This document shows positions 1 through 8,982 of a stretch of DNA of 64,000 nucleotides, in pieces (within the stretch, counting starts at the first letter, position 1; each line of letters begins with the position of its first letter). Source of the stretch: Aeoliella straminimaris (lineage in GTDB: Bacteria > Planctomycetota > Planctomycetia > Pirellulales > Lacipirellulaceae); contig NZ_JAMXLR010000024.1 of the NCBI RefSeq assembly GCF_024054565.1, positions 1 through 64,000 of the forward strand. Direction: 5' to 3'. The position numbers and the translations under genes were made by a program. The notes under the pieces are model-generated. The model was not told the DNA's origin. It did not search any database and was given only the letters and a program-made list of their open reading frames with translations.

Positions 1-2
1 AT

Positions 3-236
3 GGCGAGGTCCACGTTGGCGCCATGTGGCAGGATACGGCCCAGACGGTCGAGTTGACCATCGATCACGCCATCCTCGGCAATGATCTCAACGTCGCGGT
101 CGATCAATTTGAGCCCAATCCCTGGAACTTCCTGGTAGGTACGATGTGGGCCCTGGACGAGCGAGTGCAGGTCATAGTCGAAGGTGGCATGGGGGGCCGC
201 AGTTACATCATTACGGGGTTGACTCATCGCTATTGA
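3..236 (+). CDS. C-terminal fragment of a possible outer-membrane beta-barrel protein
   Basis: The frame is open from the window edge to a TGA at 234-236, so only the last 77 or so residues are visible. They alternate polar and hydrophobic residues (VELTIDHAIL, VQVIVEGGMG, SYIITGLTHRY) and end in an aromatic residue, as the last strand of an outer-membrane barrel often does. I do not recognise a family. The fold is inferred from strand-like alternation only; the real start lies outside the window. Confidence 0.5.
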   Translation, partial: GEVHVGAMWQDTAQTVELTIDHAILGNDLNVAVDQFEPNPWNFLVGTMWALDERVQVIVEGGMGGRSYIITGLTHRY

Positions 237-427
237 GCCGCTTTCCAAATTGTGGGACATCCTGCTGGGGCCAAGAAAAGATAGGTCCATTTGCCGGCTG
301 GAGCGGCCATTGCGGCGGGGGCGGAAATTCGCCGCTGTCTGCCGCAGGTGTCGTTCCGGTTGTGTTGGGGCAACTATACTTGAAGAGAGCCTGATCCGCA
401 TTTGACAACTCTTCAAGGTCTGCGACG

Positions 428-1261
428 ATGCCAGAAACTGGGGTAAAGATCGGCCTGGCGCTTTCGGGCGGCGGTTTCCGTGCCACGCTTTTCCACCTGG
501 GAATCCTGCGTTTTCTGAAAGACGTCAACTTGCTCCATCAGGTGACCGACATCGCTTCGGTCTCCGGAGGCAGCATCCTCGCCGCTCACCTGACGCTGAA
601 CTGGGATCGATACAACGGTACCGATGAAGACTTTGATCAAGCCGTTGGCGAGATTGTGAAGTTCGTGCAGTTCGACGTTCGCAACCACGTGGTCCGCAGG
701 ATGCCGTTGTTGTATCCGGCCAAGGTGCTAACGCGACTCACCCGCCGTTCGTCGCGCAACCTCACGCCTAACGCGGTATTGGAGAAGTGCTACGAGCAAC
801 GTCTGTACGGCGATCGCTGCCTGTATGAAGTGCCTGAGTCGCCGATGCTGCACATCCTGGCCACCAGCGTCAGCAACGGTGGACTTTCTGTGTTCAATCG
901 CAACGGCCTGTATGTGCAGCAGCGTGGCGAGAGCGACAAAGTGCAGTTTAACTACGTGCCGGGCAGGATGGCGAGCATTCCCCGAGTGGTGGGCGCGTCG
1001 TCGGCCTTTCCGGGTTTCTTTCCACCCGTTGAGTTCACCGCCGCCGATCTGGGTGTGCGGGAGGGCGAGTTCGCCACCGAGTATTTCACCGACGGTGGCA
1101 TGTACGACAACCTGGGCCTCCGTGCTTTCTCGTGGCTCAACAATACGAGCACCGCATTCGATGAGGTGTACGTCAGCGATGCGGGCAAGCCGTTCCAGGT
1201 CCTCAGCGACCAGACGTTGGGATTCGTCGGGCAGTCGGTGCGGGCGTCCGACATCTTATGA
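428..1261 (+). CDS. Patatin-like phospholipase, N-terminal catalytic part (ends at in-frame TGA)
   Basis: Encodes the catalytic domain of a patatin-family lipid acyl hydrolase. Visible are the oxyanion-hole glycine run GGGFR (residues 14-18), a nucleophile elbow SVSGG (Ser46; the first Gly of the usual GxSxG is Ser) and the catalytic-Asp motif DGG in YFTDGGMYDNLG near residue 223. There is no signal peptide. Translation stops at TGA 1259-1261 after RASDIL, yet the next codons, in the same frame, read DRVWQLERENFGKQPGF and continue for more than 400 residues. The two parts therefore look like one ancestral gene of about 695 codons split by a nonsense codon. The active-site residues all lie before the stop, so a truncated enzyme is possible; sequencing error is the other explanation. 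Confidence 0.8.
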   Translation: MPETGVKIGLALSGGGFRATLFHLGILRFLKDVNLLHQVTDIASVSGGSILAAHLTLNWDRYNGTDEDFDQAVGEIVKFVQFDVRNHVVRRMPLLYPAKVLTRLTRRSSRNLTPNAVLEKCYEQRLYGDRCLYEVPESPMLHILATSVSNGGLSVFNRNGLYVQQRGESDKVQFNYVPGRMASIPRVVGASSAFPGFFPPVEFTAADLGVREGEFATEYFTDGGMYDNLGLRAFSWLNNTSTAFDEVYVSDAGKPFQVLSDQTLGFVGQSVRASDIL

Positions 1262-1267
1262 GACCGT

Positions 1268-2515
1268 GTGTGGCAACTGGAGCGAGAGAATTTTGGCAAG
1301 CAGCCGGGGTTCGCCTTTATGCCAATCACGGACACGGTGCAGTTGGATGAGGACCCTACCTTACCTCTTGTCGTGCAGGCCGAGGTGCATACCATCCGTA
1401 CCGATCTCGATCGCTTCAGCGACGAAGAGATAAACGGCCTGGCGCAGCATGGCTACGAAGTGGCGCGTAAAGTGTACCGCGAAACCCACGAAGGAAAGAT
1501 CGACCATGTTCCCTCGGGCGAAGGCTGGGCTCCCATTCCTTCCAAGAAGCTGCCAGGACCAAGCACGCCACCTTCGCGGACGGGCGCCGCATCGCCCGTA
1601 ACCACTACCGCCCGTCGCCTCCGCAAGTCGTCGGTCCGACGAGTCTGGTCGACATTGTTGGACCCGCGCGATTGGCCCAGTTACTTATACATCGCCCTGG
1701 CGATCTTCCTGCTGGGCTATCTTCCTCTGCAGGTCTATAAGCTCTACAGGAAGTCGCAGATGCAAGCAGTGGTGATCGACTCCATCGCCAGCGGCAATCC
1801 AGACATTCACGATATCTTGAGTCTCTTAGATCGCAATCCGATCGCCGACTGGCAGCCGATGCAGGTCGAGGAGATCGACAAAGCGAGCGAGACCGACGTG
1901 TCAGACGTCGAGATACTCGACTATAGCCGGATCCTTGATTTCAGGGAGTGGCGGCCCGAGCTGAAGGATCCGGCTGAACATGGAGGTATCTACATCAAGG
2001 ATCGGGTGATGTTGCGCATTCCGGAAGATGGTGGAGCATCCGAGCAAGGGGATGCGCGGGTGAGGTTCAGTTATCCATCGCTGTTCGACAACCTCGAATT
2101 TCGTCAGCCCGAGCAGCGGTTTCAGGCCGAGATTCGCCGACTATCCAAGCCGGAGATGGATCACGGCATTCAGCGACGGCGATACGAAGTGGAGTACGAT
2201 CTAAAAGGTTTGCCTCGCGGCGAACCGGCAACGGTACAGCTGGAGATGCTTGCCCGCATCGATACGCCTCTGTCCCGAGCGCCGTTTGTTACGCGCTTCA
2301 AGACCGATTTGCTGACCGTCTGGATGCTGTTCCCCGAGGATCGTCCTTACCAGAATTTCGAGCTGGTATCTTACCCGTCGGACAGAAGCGAACCACCGAC
2401 GGTGATGAGCTCCCGCTACAAGATCAACCACCCGTACGGCTCGTTGATCGGCTGGTCCGTCGTCAATCCAGAGCTTGGTCAGGTGTATGAGTGCCGCTGG
2501 ACGAACGAGAAGTAG
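1268..2515 (+). CDS. Downstream part of the split patatin-like protein (membrane-anchored C-terminal region)
   Basis: This is in the same frame as the patatin part and separated from it only by TGA 1259-1261 and two codons. A GTG at 1268 would be the first usable start, but no Shine-Dalgarno sequence precedes it. The first 75 residues or so look like the rest of the patatin fold. After a basic, Ser/Thr-rich linker comes one transmembrane segment (YIALAIFLLGYLPLQVYKLY), then about 250 residues without a motif I recognise (it contains an RIPEDGG stretch). It is most economically the C-terminal half of one membrane-anchored phospholipase-like protein. Whether it is translated by itself cannot be told from sequence. 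Confidence 0.6.
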   Translation: MWQLERENFGKQPGFAFMPITDTVQLDEDPTLPLVVQAEVHTIRTDLDRFSDEEINGLAQHGYEVARKVYRETHEGKIDHVPSGEGWAPIPSKKLPGPSTPPSRTGAASPVTTTARRLRKSSVRRVWSTLLDPRDWPSYLYIALAIFLLGYLPLQVYKLYRKSQMQAVVIDSIASGNPDIHDILSLLDRNPIADWQPMQVEEIDKASETDVSDVEILDYSRILDFREWRPELKDPAEHGGIYIKDRVMLRIPEDGGASEQGDARVRFSYPSLFDNLEFRQPEQRFQAEIRRLSKPEMDHGIQRRRYEVEYDLKGLPRGEPATVQLEMLARIDTPLSRAPFVTRFKTDLLTVWMLFPEDRPYQNFELVSYPSDRSEPPTVMSSRYKINHPYGSLIGWSVVNPELGQVYECRWTNEK

Positions 2516-2524
2516 AATTGCTCG

Positions 2525-4045
2525 TTAGAAGCTCCAGCGGAATTGCCCGTGGTAACCGGTGCCCTGGTTGCCGGGCAGGGCGGCGTATTCCGTTTCGCGA
2601 TAGGTGAGTTCGAAGCCCAGCCGCAGGGTCTTATTCACGTCCCACAGCAGGTTGGCGTAGTAGGTCTCGTTGCGCACCCGGGCTAAGTTCGCCGGGTCGA
2701 GCGAGACATCGTTATTACGCGGATCGTCAATGCCGTAGCCCATGTGCGAATGGACACAGGGCGTCAGGTAGACGTATCCCTCGAGGAAACCACCCGTCGA
2801 GCGGATCGATTCAAATGTTTCGCGGTTGACCGTCTGCAAGATGGCGCCATTGTAGGTGCCCAGGCCCTGACCGCTGTAGAATTCGCCCACAAATCCAAAG
2901 GTGTCGTTGACCCGCCAACGGATATCGGTGCCCACGCCCCAGACGTCGGAGACTACCTGTGGGTCGGCCGTAATCGGAGTGGTGCGAAGCTGGCCTACGA
3001 CTCCTGAGAAGCCAACTTCGAAGGGACGCACCGCGGTGGCCCCTGGAGTCCCTAGGGCCAGGGCTATGCGACCTTCGACGTTGGGCCAGCCGTTGTCTTC
3101 GCTAATCCCAAATGTTGGATCGATGGTTGTAGGTACCGGGTTGCTTAGCGCGGTTTGCAGAGTCCATTGGACGTCGCTGCTTGGATTGAAGTATCGTTCC
3201 GCCCGCAGTTGTCCACGGAACGCATTGCCCGAGTTGCCCGAAGCACAAAGCGCCGAAAAGGGAAGGACGGTGGGGGCCCCAGGATTGAACACGTCGAACT
3301 GCAGGCCCGCCGCGAACCGCCAGCGGTCGTTTTTCATTTCTCCGAAGGCCAGCATCGGCAAGAAGCCATACTGGTCGGCCAGCACGTTGCTGTTGTAGAA
3401 GACACCAAGCACCTGGCCGCCTGTTTGCCAGCCATTCCACTGCGGTCCGACGAAGGCGGCGCCTAGCGAACTTTGCCTGGCGTGCAGATCGAACGTGCTT
3501 TGGTCCCGTCCCAGCACGGGCCCGGGGGCGAGAAAGTAGGGCGTACCAGGCGCCACCGGACGCCTGCCGTTGAACACCATGTCGGCCGTCAACGTGCCGA
3601 AGACGCTCACGTTGAAGTAGGGATTTAGCGTCGAAACGCGGGGACACTCCACGCAGGGGGCTTCCGGCGTGGGGCAGCAGCACGAGTAGCAATCGAACAA
3701 GCCACCGCAGCCGCAACCACCATTGCCGCAATTACCACAGCAGCCTGAACCGCCGCACATCGATCCACAGCCAATGCTGCCGCAGTCGACATTCTCGCCC
3801 CACGAGCATTCGTTAGCGATCCAGGTGCCACCCGTCGAGATCTTCTGCACGATCGCTTCTTGGGCCGCCTCACGCTGTTCGTCCCGCGCACGGAGGTACT
3901 TGAGCTCTGCCTGAATCTCGTTGAGTTGCTCCCGTGGCACTTGCACCATGTCCGCCTGTTCGCCGGACTGCGCAATCACAGGAGTAGCGAATGCCAGTAG
4001 GCAGCCAGCGGTCAGCAGTTGCCGCAAGAGTGATGAGCTATCCAT
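2525..4045 (-). CDS. Outer-membrane porin-like beta-barrel protein with cysteine-rich N-terminal segment
   Basis: The start at ATG 4045 gives a clear signal peptide (MDSSSLLRQLLTAGCLLAFATPVIAQ) behind a GAGGG ribosome site; an upstream extension to 4177 lacks one. After the signal comes a short coiled-coil stretch (QVPREQLNEIQAELKYLRAR), common in planctomycete porins, then a segment with 15 cysteines in about 58 residues (GCGSMCGGSGCCGNCG and similar). The last 350 residues or so are barrel-like and end in FRWSF, a typical C-terminal Phe for barrel insertion. Mature length, about 480 residues, suits a trimeric porin or phosphate-porin type. The Cys cluster is unusual for a periplasmic region and could form disulfides or bind metal (inference). 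Confidence 0.75.
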   Translation of the reverse strand: MDSSSLLRQLLTAGCLLAFATPVIAQSGEQADMVQVPREQLNEIQAELKYLRARDEQREAAQEAIVQKISTGGTWIANECSWGENVDCGSIGCGSMCGGSGCCGNCGNGGCGCGGLFDCYSCCCPTPEAPCVECPRVSTLNPYFNVSVFGTLTADMVFNGRRPVAPGTPYFLAPGPVLGRDQSTFDLHARQSSLGAAFVGPQWNGWQTGGQVLGVFYNSNVLADQYGFLPMLAFGEMKNDRWRFAAGLQFDVFNPGAPTVLPFSALCASGNSGNAFRGQLRAERYFNPSSDVQWTLQTALSNPVPTTIDPTFGISEDNGWPNVEGRIALALGTPGATAVRPFEVGFSGVVGQLRTTPITADPQVVSDVWGVGTDIRWRVNDTFGFVGEFYSGQGLGTYNGAILQTVNRETFESIRSTGGFLEGYVYLTPCVHSHMGYGIDDPRNNDVSLDPANLARVRNETYYANLLWDVNKTLRLGFELTYRETEYAALPGNQGTGYHGQFRWSF

Positions 4046-4303
4046 TCCCTCGTCGCCCTCCGCAAAATGTGAAATCCATTTCCGGCCGCGCGTAACGGCT
4101 ATAGCCGCAAAGCTCCCTGCAACCGGCACATCATGGCAAATCGACGGATCCGTGCAACGACGTGACGATCCGACCACAAAGTCCGGTTATAACGGCAACA
4201 GACTTTAGAAAACCGTCAAACTCCACCAGCTGGCTATTGGCTCGGCCAATTTTCAGCTGCCTGCGAGGTTGTGATGCGGGCCGAAGTGCGCCAGCGTACC
4301 ATT

Positions 4304-5230
4304 TCAACCGCGGGGAGTATCCAGGCTGGCGAGATCCCCCGGGGCGAGTCCAATGGCACTCTGGTATTCAGCCCGTCGTGTCCCGCGAGGCATCGTCAAC
4401 TGCAGCAATTGGTAGCAGTGCATGGTCGTCACCATGAGGATTGTCGCGAGCCAGGCAATCACCATAACCAGCACGCCATTGGCGGGCAATTGCTGAGTCC
4501 AGATCAAGGTTCCGCAAAACACGGGCACACCGACCAGGGCCACGGTGATCCATTCCCGTAGCTCTTGGGCCGCCTCGGCAATCGTGGCGTGAAAGTGCTG
4601 CAACCGGGCGTGCCTCACCATGCGGGCGATCTCCTTAGTGGGTATCTGCTCAATCGGCCGGCGATGCGTGGTCAAGGACGGCTCTGGGCAGGCGCTGGTG
4701 GCCGCTCCAGATCGATGTTTGAAGCACAGCCAGTTGACGGCTGCGGGGCTGCCGGCAATCACCAGCCCGTACAACAAGCTCACCATCATTTGTTCGAGCC
4801 CGGGACGTCCCGTCGCGGCGGGAGCTGCGATCACCACGAACAGGTAGATCAATGCAAAGAAGCAAAGCAGGCCCAGCTCGAAATGAACCACCAGCAGCAG
4901 GGCACTCTGTACCGCCTCCATCCACGGCGATCTCCAGCGTCCCCCGGTAGTTGGCGGCGCGCACTTGGGAGGGCAGTGACAGTGGGGGCAGGGTTCGCGG
5001 CATCGCATCAACTCCACGGCCCGGCCCACTCCGCGCTCGGCCATCTGTTCGGCCTCGGCGGCAGCCTTGGCGCTGTCTTCGAATCGCGAGATCTGCAGAT
5101 GGGCCAGGTGGTCCACCGTGGCTGCAAAACTGAATGCCTGGCCGCATTGGTCGCAGCGAGCTTCCTTAACGGCGGTACCAAACAACTGGTGCCGGTGGTC
5201 CTCAAACAATAGACGCAGTAATCCATCCAT
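4304..5230 (-). CDS. Zinc-ribbon-like membrane protein of unknown function
   Basis: A 308-residue protein. The N-terminal part has CDQCG (residues 26-30) and a second Cys/His cluster CPHCHCPPKC near residues 81-90, which could together bind zinc. Four hydrophobic segments follow, for example LLLVVHFELGLLCFFALIYL and VLVMVIAWLATILMVTTM, so the C-terminal two thirds sit in the inner membrane. It lies 47 bases downstream of the kinase-TPR gene on the same strand and probably shares its transcript. I do not recognise a named family. Confidence 0.6.
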   Translation of the reverse strand: MDGLLRLLFEDHRHQLFGTAVKEARCDQCGQAFSFAATVDHLAHLQISRFEDSAKAAAEAEQMAERGVGRAVELMRCREPCPHCHCPPKCAPPTTGGRWRSPWMEAVQSALLLVVHFELGLLCFFALIYLFVVIAAPAATGRPGLEQMMVSLLYGLVIAGSPAAVNWLCFKHRSGAATSACPEPSLTTHRRPIEQIPTKEIARMVRHARLQHFHATIAEAAQELREWITVALVGVPVFCGTLIWTQQLPANGVLVMVIAWLATILMVTTMHCYQLLQLTMPRGTRRAEYQSAIGLAPGDLASLDTPRG

Positions 5231-5277
5231 CCGAGCCTGCCTCGTCTGTTGGTGCTGCTAATTGTCGCGAAATTGCG

Positions 5278-8200
5278 CTAAGGCTCCGCGGTGGGAGAAA
5301 CCGCCTCGGAGGCCTCAGCGCTAGTGTTTATCATCTCGAGCCAATCGCCGGAATTCGCCGCGCTCTTGCCGCTGCTCGTTATCCCATGGCGCAGGCGAAG
5401 TGTCACCGCATCCTCGACTCTGCCAACACTCTTATACGCGTCCGCGAGGTGTTCGACCGTGCAGAGCTTGGCAACCGATTCGGATCCGAACCTCTTTTGG
5501 TGCCGTTTAATCTGCTCCTCAAAAATAGGTATTGCCTCGTCTTCGCGCTCTGCGTCGAGGTAGTCGATTCCCAAGTTGTGCATCGATTTGAGGGTATCGG
5601 TGTGTGCATTTCCCAGTAGCTCTCTTCTGCGTCGGAGCGTCTCTTTATCGAGCGAAACCGCTTCGTCAAACCGTTCCGCGTTCCTGTAGGCCATCGCCAG
5701 GTTGTGCATCGAATCCAGAGTGTCGCGATGGTCGCTTCCCAAGACTTCCTTCCGCAGCTTGACATTTTCCTCGTACAGTGGGACGCCCTTGTCCAACTGA
5801 TCCGCCCGCAAGTGGGTCAAAGCCACGTAATGCATGGCATCCAGCGTGGTGGGGTGCTTTTCTCCAAGCCGCTGTTGCTGAATCTGAAAAACGGCGTCGT
5901 ACAGAGTAATTGCCTCGTTGAATCTTTTCGTCTGAGAACAAACCCTGGCCAACGCCCGCATCGAGTTCATCGTGCTGGGATGCGACGGCCCAGCCAGTTC
6001 TCGGCGAAGTGCAAAGGTCTCACGGTGCAATGCGACGGCATCTTCGAGTCGGCCGGCGCGCGAATAGTTGGTGGCCAGATTGAACATCGACCGCGTGGTA
6101 TCGGGATGCTCGATGCCCAATATTTCCTGGCGATGTGCCAGAACCTTTTCATTCAGTTGAATCGCTTCGTCGAGGCGTCCGTTCTTCGATAGATTGGACG
6201 CCAGATTATGAATCGATGCGAGCGTTTCGGGATGGAGTGCGCCAAGTTTTGCCGATCTCAAGACAATCGTCTCTTTGGAGAGCTGAAGCCCCTCGTCGAC
6301 TCTCCCCGCCCGCACGTAAGCCAAAGCCAGGCTGTGCATCCCTTGCAGCGTCTTGGGATGTTCGGGCCCCAGGCTGGACCTTTCCCACGCGAGGCACTCT
6401 TCAAGAAGCGGAATGGCTTCGGCTGCCCGCCCGACGCTGGAGTACTCTACCGCCAGGTTATTCATTGCGACGAGGGTGCTGGGATGATCCGGCCCAAGCT
6501 TCGACTCCATCAACTCCAAGGTTTGCTTGGTCAGCGCGATGCCCTCCTCCTTGCGATTGGCGGCCGAGTAAGCCCGTGCCAGATTGCACATGCTGCTGAG
6601 CACGTCGCCTTCGTCATGGCCGTTGTCTTCTCGCTGTTGGAGTTGCAGTTCGTAGAGCTCTACCGCTTCTTCAAACCTACCGATACGCTGATACGCGTTC
6701 GCCAGACCCCCCAGGGCAGTGACCGACTCAGGGTCGGTCGGACCTAGTTTCGTCTTCTTCTGGTTCAGAATCTCTTCTCGAATCGGAGTCGCCTGTCGAT
6801 ACAATCCAAGTCCCTCGTACGAAGAAGCAATTGCATTGAGCAGCGCCATTCGAGACGGCCAATCGATCTCCGGCTGTTGCTCCAGCCTTTCCCGCGAGCG
6901 GTCGAGCAGTTCCACAACCGTGATGGTTTCGCCGTCTCGCGACGGATCCGGGCTGCGGAGGGCCGAGATCATGAATCTGGATACGGCCTGTGCCTGCTTT
7001 CGCTGTTCCTCCTCCGCGGCCAGCGCGATGAGCGCCTTCGACTCGCTCTTAATGGCGGCCTCGGCCTGATAGCGGGCGTGGAAGGCAAAGTAGGAAGAGA
7101 CCGCTACCGCGGCCAGCAGGATCACGAGCGTCGAAACACTCGAGGCAGCAATCATTGGGTTCCGGCGACACCAACGCCACGTGCGGCCAGCGTGGCTTAC
7201 CGAGCGTGCTTTGATCGGTCGTCGGCTGAGTTGCCGCTGCAGGTCGTCGGCCAGGGCCTGCGCGGTTTGGTAGCGCCGCCCGGGGTCTTTCTCCAGGCAT
7301 TTCAGGCAAATCGTTTCCAGGTCTCGCGGGATGCTGCGGTTCAGCGAGCGGGGACTGGGGGCGTCGTCGTGGAGAATCTGGCTGAGCAGTACCTGACGCG
7401 TACCCCGGAAGGGACGTTCGCCCGTCAGGAGTTCGAACAGGATGACGCCCAGCGAGTAGACATCGCTGCGACAGTCGGCCGTGTGGGCATCGCCCTGTGC
7501 CTGCTCGGGCGGCATGTAGGCGGGGGTGCCCAGCAGCTGGCCCTGCAACGTCATGGTTACTTCGCTCGCCTCGCGTTTAGCGAGGCCAAAGTCCATCACA
7601 TGGGGTGTCCCGGCGGCGTCCAGCAGGATGTTGGCAGGCTTCAGGTCGCGGTGGATCACGCCTCGCTGGTGAGCGTGTTCGAGCGCTTCGGCGATCTTCA
7701 CGCACAACTCGGCCGCTTCGCGAGGATCTAAGGGGCCCACTTCCAGACGTGCGGCCAGATCAATCCCTGCAATGTAGTCGCTGACGATGTAGGCCCGCCC
7801 ATCTTCCTGTCCGATTTGATGAACGGACACGATGCCGGGATGGTGCAGGTGGGCCGCCGCTTGGGCTTCGCGCAATAGCAGCGAGGTATTGCCCGAGCTG
7901 CCTGGCTGGTGCCGGGCGAGCTTCACTGCTACCGTGCGTCCCAGGTGTGTATCATTGGCCCGCCAAACTTCGCCAAAAGCGCCCATGCCCAGTCGATCGA
8001 CCAGTTCGAAATGCCCAATGGTCGTTCCCTCGCCCGGCGCGGTGGTCTCAACGTCCGTCCGATGGATGTGGCTCGAGCAAAAGGGGCAAGTCGCGTCCGC
8101 CCGTGCGTTGTCGTCGCTCAAGGCGATCGGATGTTGACAGTGCGGGCAGCCAATCTCCAGCGGAAGGGCCCGCGTGGAGTTGCCGTCCGGTTCGCGGGCG

Positions 8201-8487
8201 CGGGCCGCGAAGACGTCACTAATCACGGGGGCATCGGCCGGGAACTTTGCTAGATACTCAGCCTGGTCGAGACCGTTAACCGAACGGCTGCGATAGTCGA
8301 GTTCGAGCCACAGCAGTTCGCGCAGCAGTTCCTGGCGTTCGGGTAGCGGGCAGTTGTACAGATGGTCCTCGATGGAGGGCTCCTGACCGCATTTCCAGGC
8401 CGCTTCGAACCGCTGGCATGCGGCTTCGATCCGCTGCAACGCGGGCAGGGCGAGGGATTCGCTTCGGGCGTCTGCTTCGTGGTTCAT
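5278..8487 (-). CDS. Transmembrane Ser/Thr protein kinase with kinesin-light-chain-type TPR repeats
   Basis: Phosphorylates Ser/Thr on protein substrates (family role). Layout from ATG 8487, about 1069 residues: an N-terminal helical domain with RQELLRELL, a zinc ribbon (CPHC...CPFC, residues 114-137), a kinase domain (about 158-424) with glycine loop GMGAFGEV, VAVK lysine, HRDLKPAN and DFG, one transmembrane helix (about 445-467), then roughly ten TPRs of about 42 residues with the consensus HPxTLxxMxNLAxxYxxxGR. All kinase catalytic residues are present. This architecture is common and highly duplicated in planctomycetes. TPRs after the helix suggest a partner-binding domain on the far side of the membrane. 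ATG 8487 was chosen because homologues usually begin just before the helical domain; 8595 remains possible. Confidence 0.88.
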   Translation of the reverse strand: MNHEADARSESLALPALQRIEAACQRFEAAWKCGQEPSIEDHLYNCPLPERQELLRELLWLELDYRSRSVNGLDQAEYLAKFPADAPVISDVFAARAREPDGNSTRALPLEIGCPHCQHPIALSDDNARADATCPFCSSHIHRTDVETTAPGEGTTIGHFELVDRLGMGAFGEVWRANDTHLGRTVAVKLARHQPGSSGNTSLLLREAQAAAHLHHPGIVSVHQIGQEDGRAYIVSDYIAGIDLAARLEVGPLDPREAAELCVKIAEALEHAHQRGVIHRDLKPANILLDAAGTPHVMDFGLAKREASEVTMTLQGQLLGTPAYMPPEQAQGDAHTADCRSDVYSLGVILFELLTGERPFRGTRQVLLSQILHDDAPSPRSLNRSIPRDLETICLKCLEKDPGRRYQTAQALADDLQRQLSRRPIKARSVSHAGRTWRWCRRNPMIAASSVSTLVILLAAVAVSSYFAFHARYQAEAAIKSESKALIALAAEEEQRKQAQAVSRFMISALRSPDPSRDGETITVVELLDRSRERLEQQPEIDWPSRMALLNAIASSYEGLGLYRQATPIREEILNQKKTKLGPTDPESVTALGGLANAYQRIGRFEEAVELYELQLQQREDNGHDEGDVLSSMCNLARAYSAANRKEEGIALTKQTLELMESKLGPDHPSTLVAMNNLAVEYSSVGRAAEAIPLLEECLAWERSSLGPEHPKTLQGMHSLALAYVRAGRVDEGLQLSKETIVLRSAKLGALHPETLASIHNLASNLSKNGRLDEAIQLNEKVLAHRQEILGIEHPDTTRSMFNLATNYSRAGRLEDAVALHRETFALRRELAGPSHPSTMNSMRALARVCSQTKRFNEAITLYDAVFQIQQQRLGEKHPTTLDAMHYVALTHLRADQLDKGVPLYEENVKLRKEVLGSDHRDTLDSMHNLAMAYRNAERFDEAVSLDKETLRRRRELLGNAHTDTLKSMHNLGIDYLDAEREDEAIPIFEEQIKRHQKRFGSESVAKLCTVEHLADAYKSVGRVEDAVTLRLRHGITSSGKSAANSGDWLEMINTSAEASEAVSPTAEP

Positions 8488-8982
8488 GGCGACAGCTCTG
8501 GTTCCCACCCATTGCGAATCAAGCGGCGTCGACGCTCGACGCTCCGTACCGATCCCGTGGGCCCGTGACATGTTGGGAACGTCACCGGCGCGCACTCGCC
8601 TGTTGTCGCTTGGCCAGCGAAGTTCGTCAGCGCCGTCGAATCGTTCACGGTGGCGTCGGTGCCCCTGCTCGGCGCCCCCGCTGATTCGAGCACCTAGGCG
8701 GCGCTGACGAATCTCGCGTCATCTACCATCGATCGCCTTCCCTGCGGTTAGTCAAACTACAAACCGTCAGCGATCTCCCCAGCCCGTCAATTGCGATAAG
8801 TACCCCCGGATGTAGCCCGCCGGATAGGTTGCCCACCTAGCCGGTCGCTACATCCATCGATGTCCGATCGGCATTCTGCCACAACTTGCCGGCCGCGCGT
8901 CAAAAGTTGCGGTAAATGGCAGCTTTGGGCTGTCGCCGCGCAGGGAGGCCGCTACCCAAGTTGCCGGCAGACCTGGCGAACT
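8488..8982. other. Intergenic region with one strong hairpin
   Basis: A gap of about 495 bases between the kinase start and the stop of the M42 peptidase gene. It holds a long stem-loop at 8808-8855 (separate entry). I see no convincing gene; short frames here lack ribosome sites and protein-like composition. Confidence 0.5.
8808..8855. repeat. Nested inverted repeat (stable stem-loop)
   Basis: GGATGTAGC at 8808-8816 is repeated inverted as GCTACATCC at 8847-8855. Inside it, CCGGATAGGT pairs with ACCTAGCCGG (one mismatch) around a TGCCC loop. The stem is strong but no T-run follows on either strand. It lies downstream of the NAGGN operon, so it could act as a transcript 3' end, or it may be a dispersed REP-like element. 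Confidence 0.55.
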
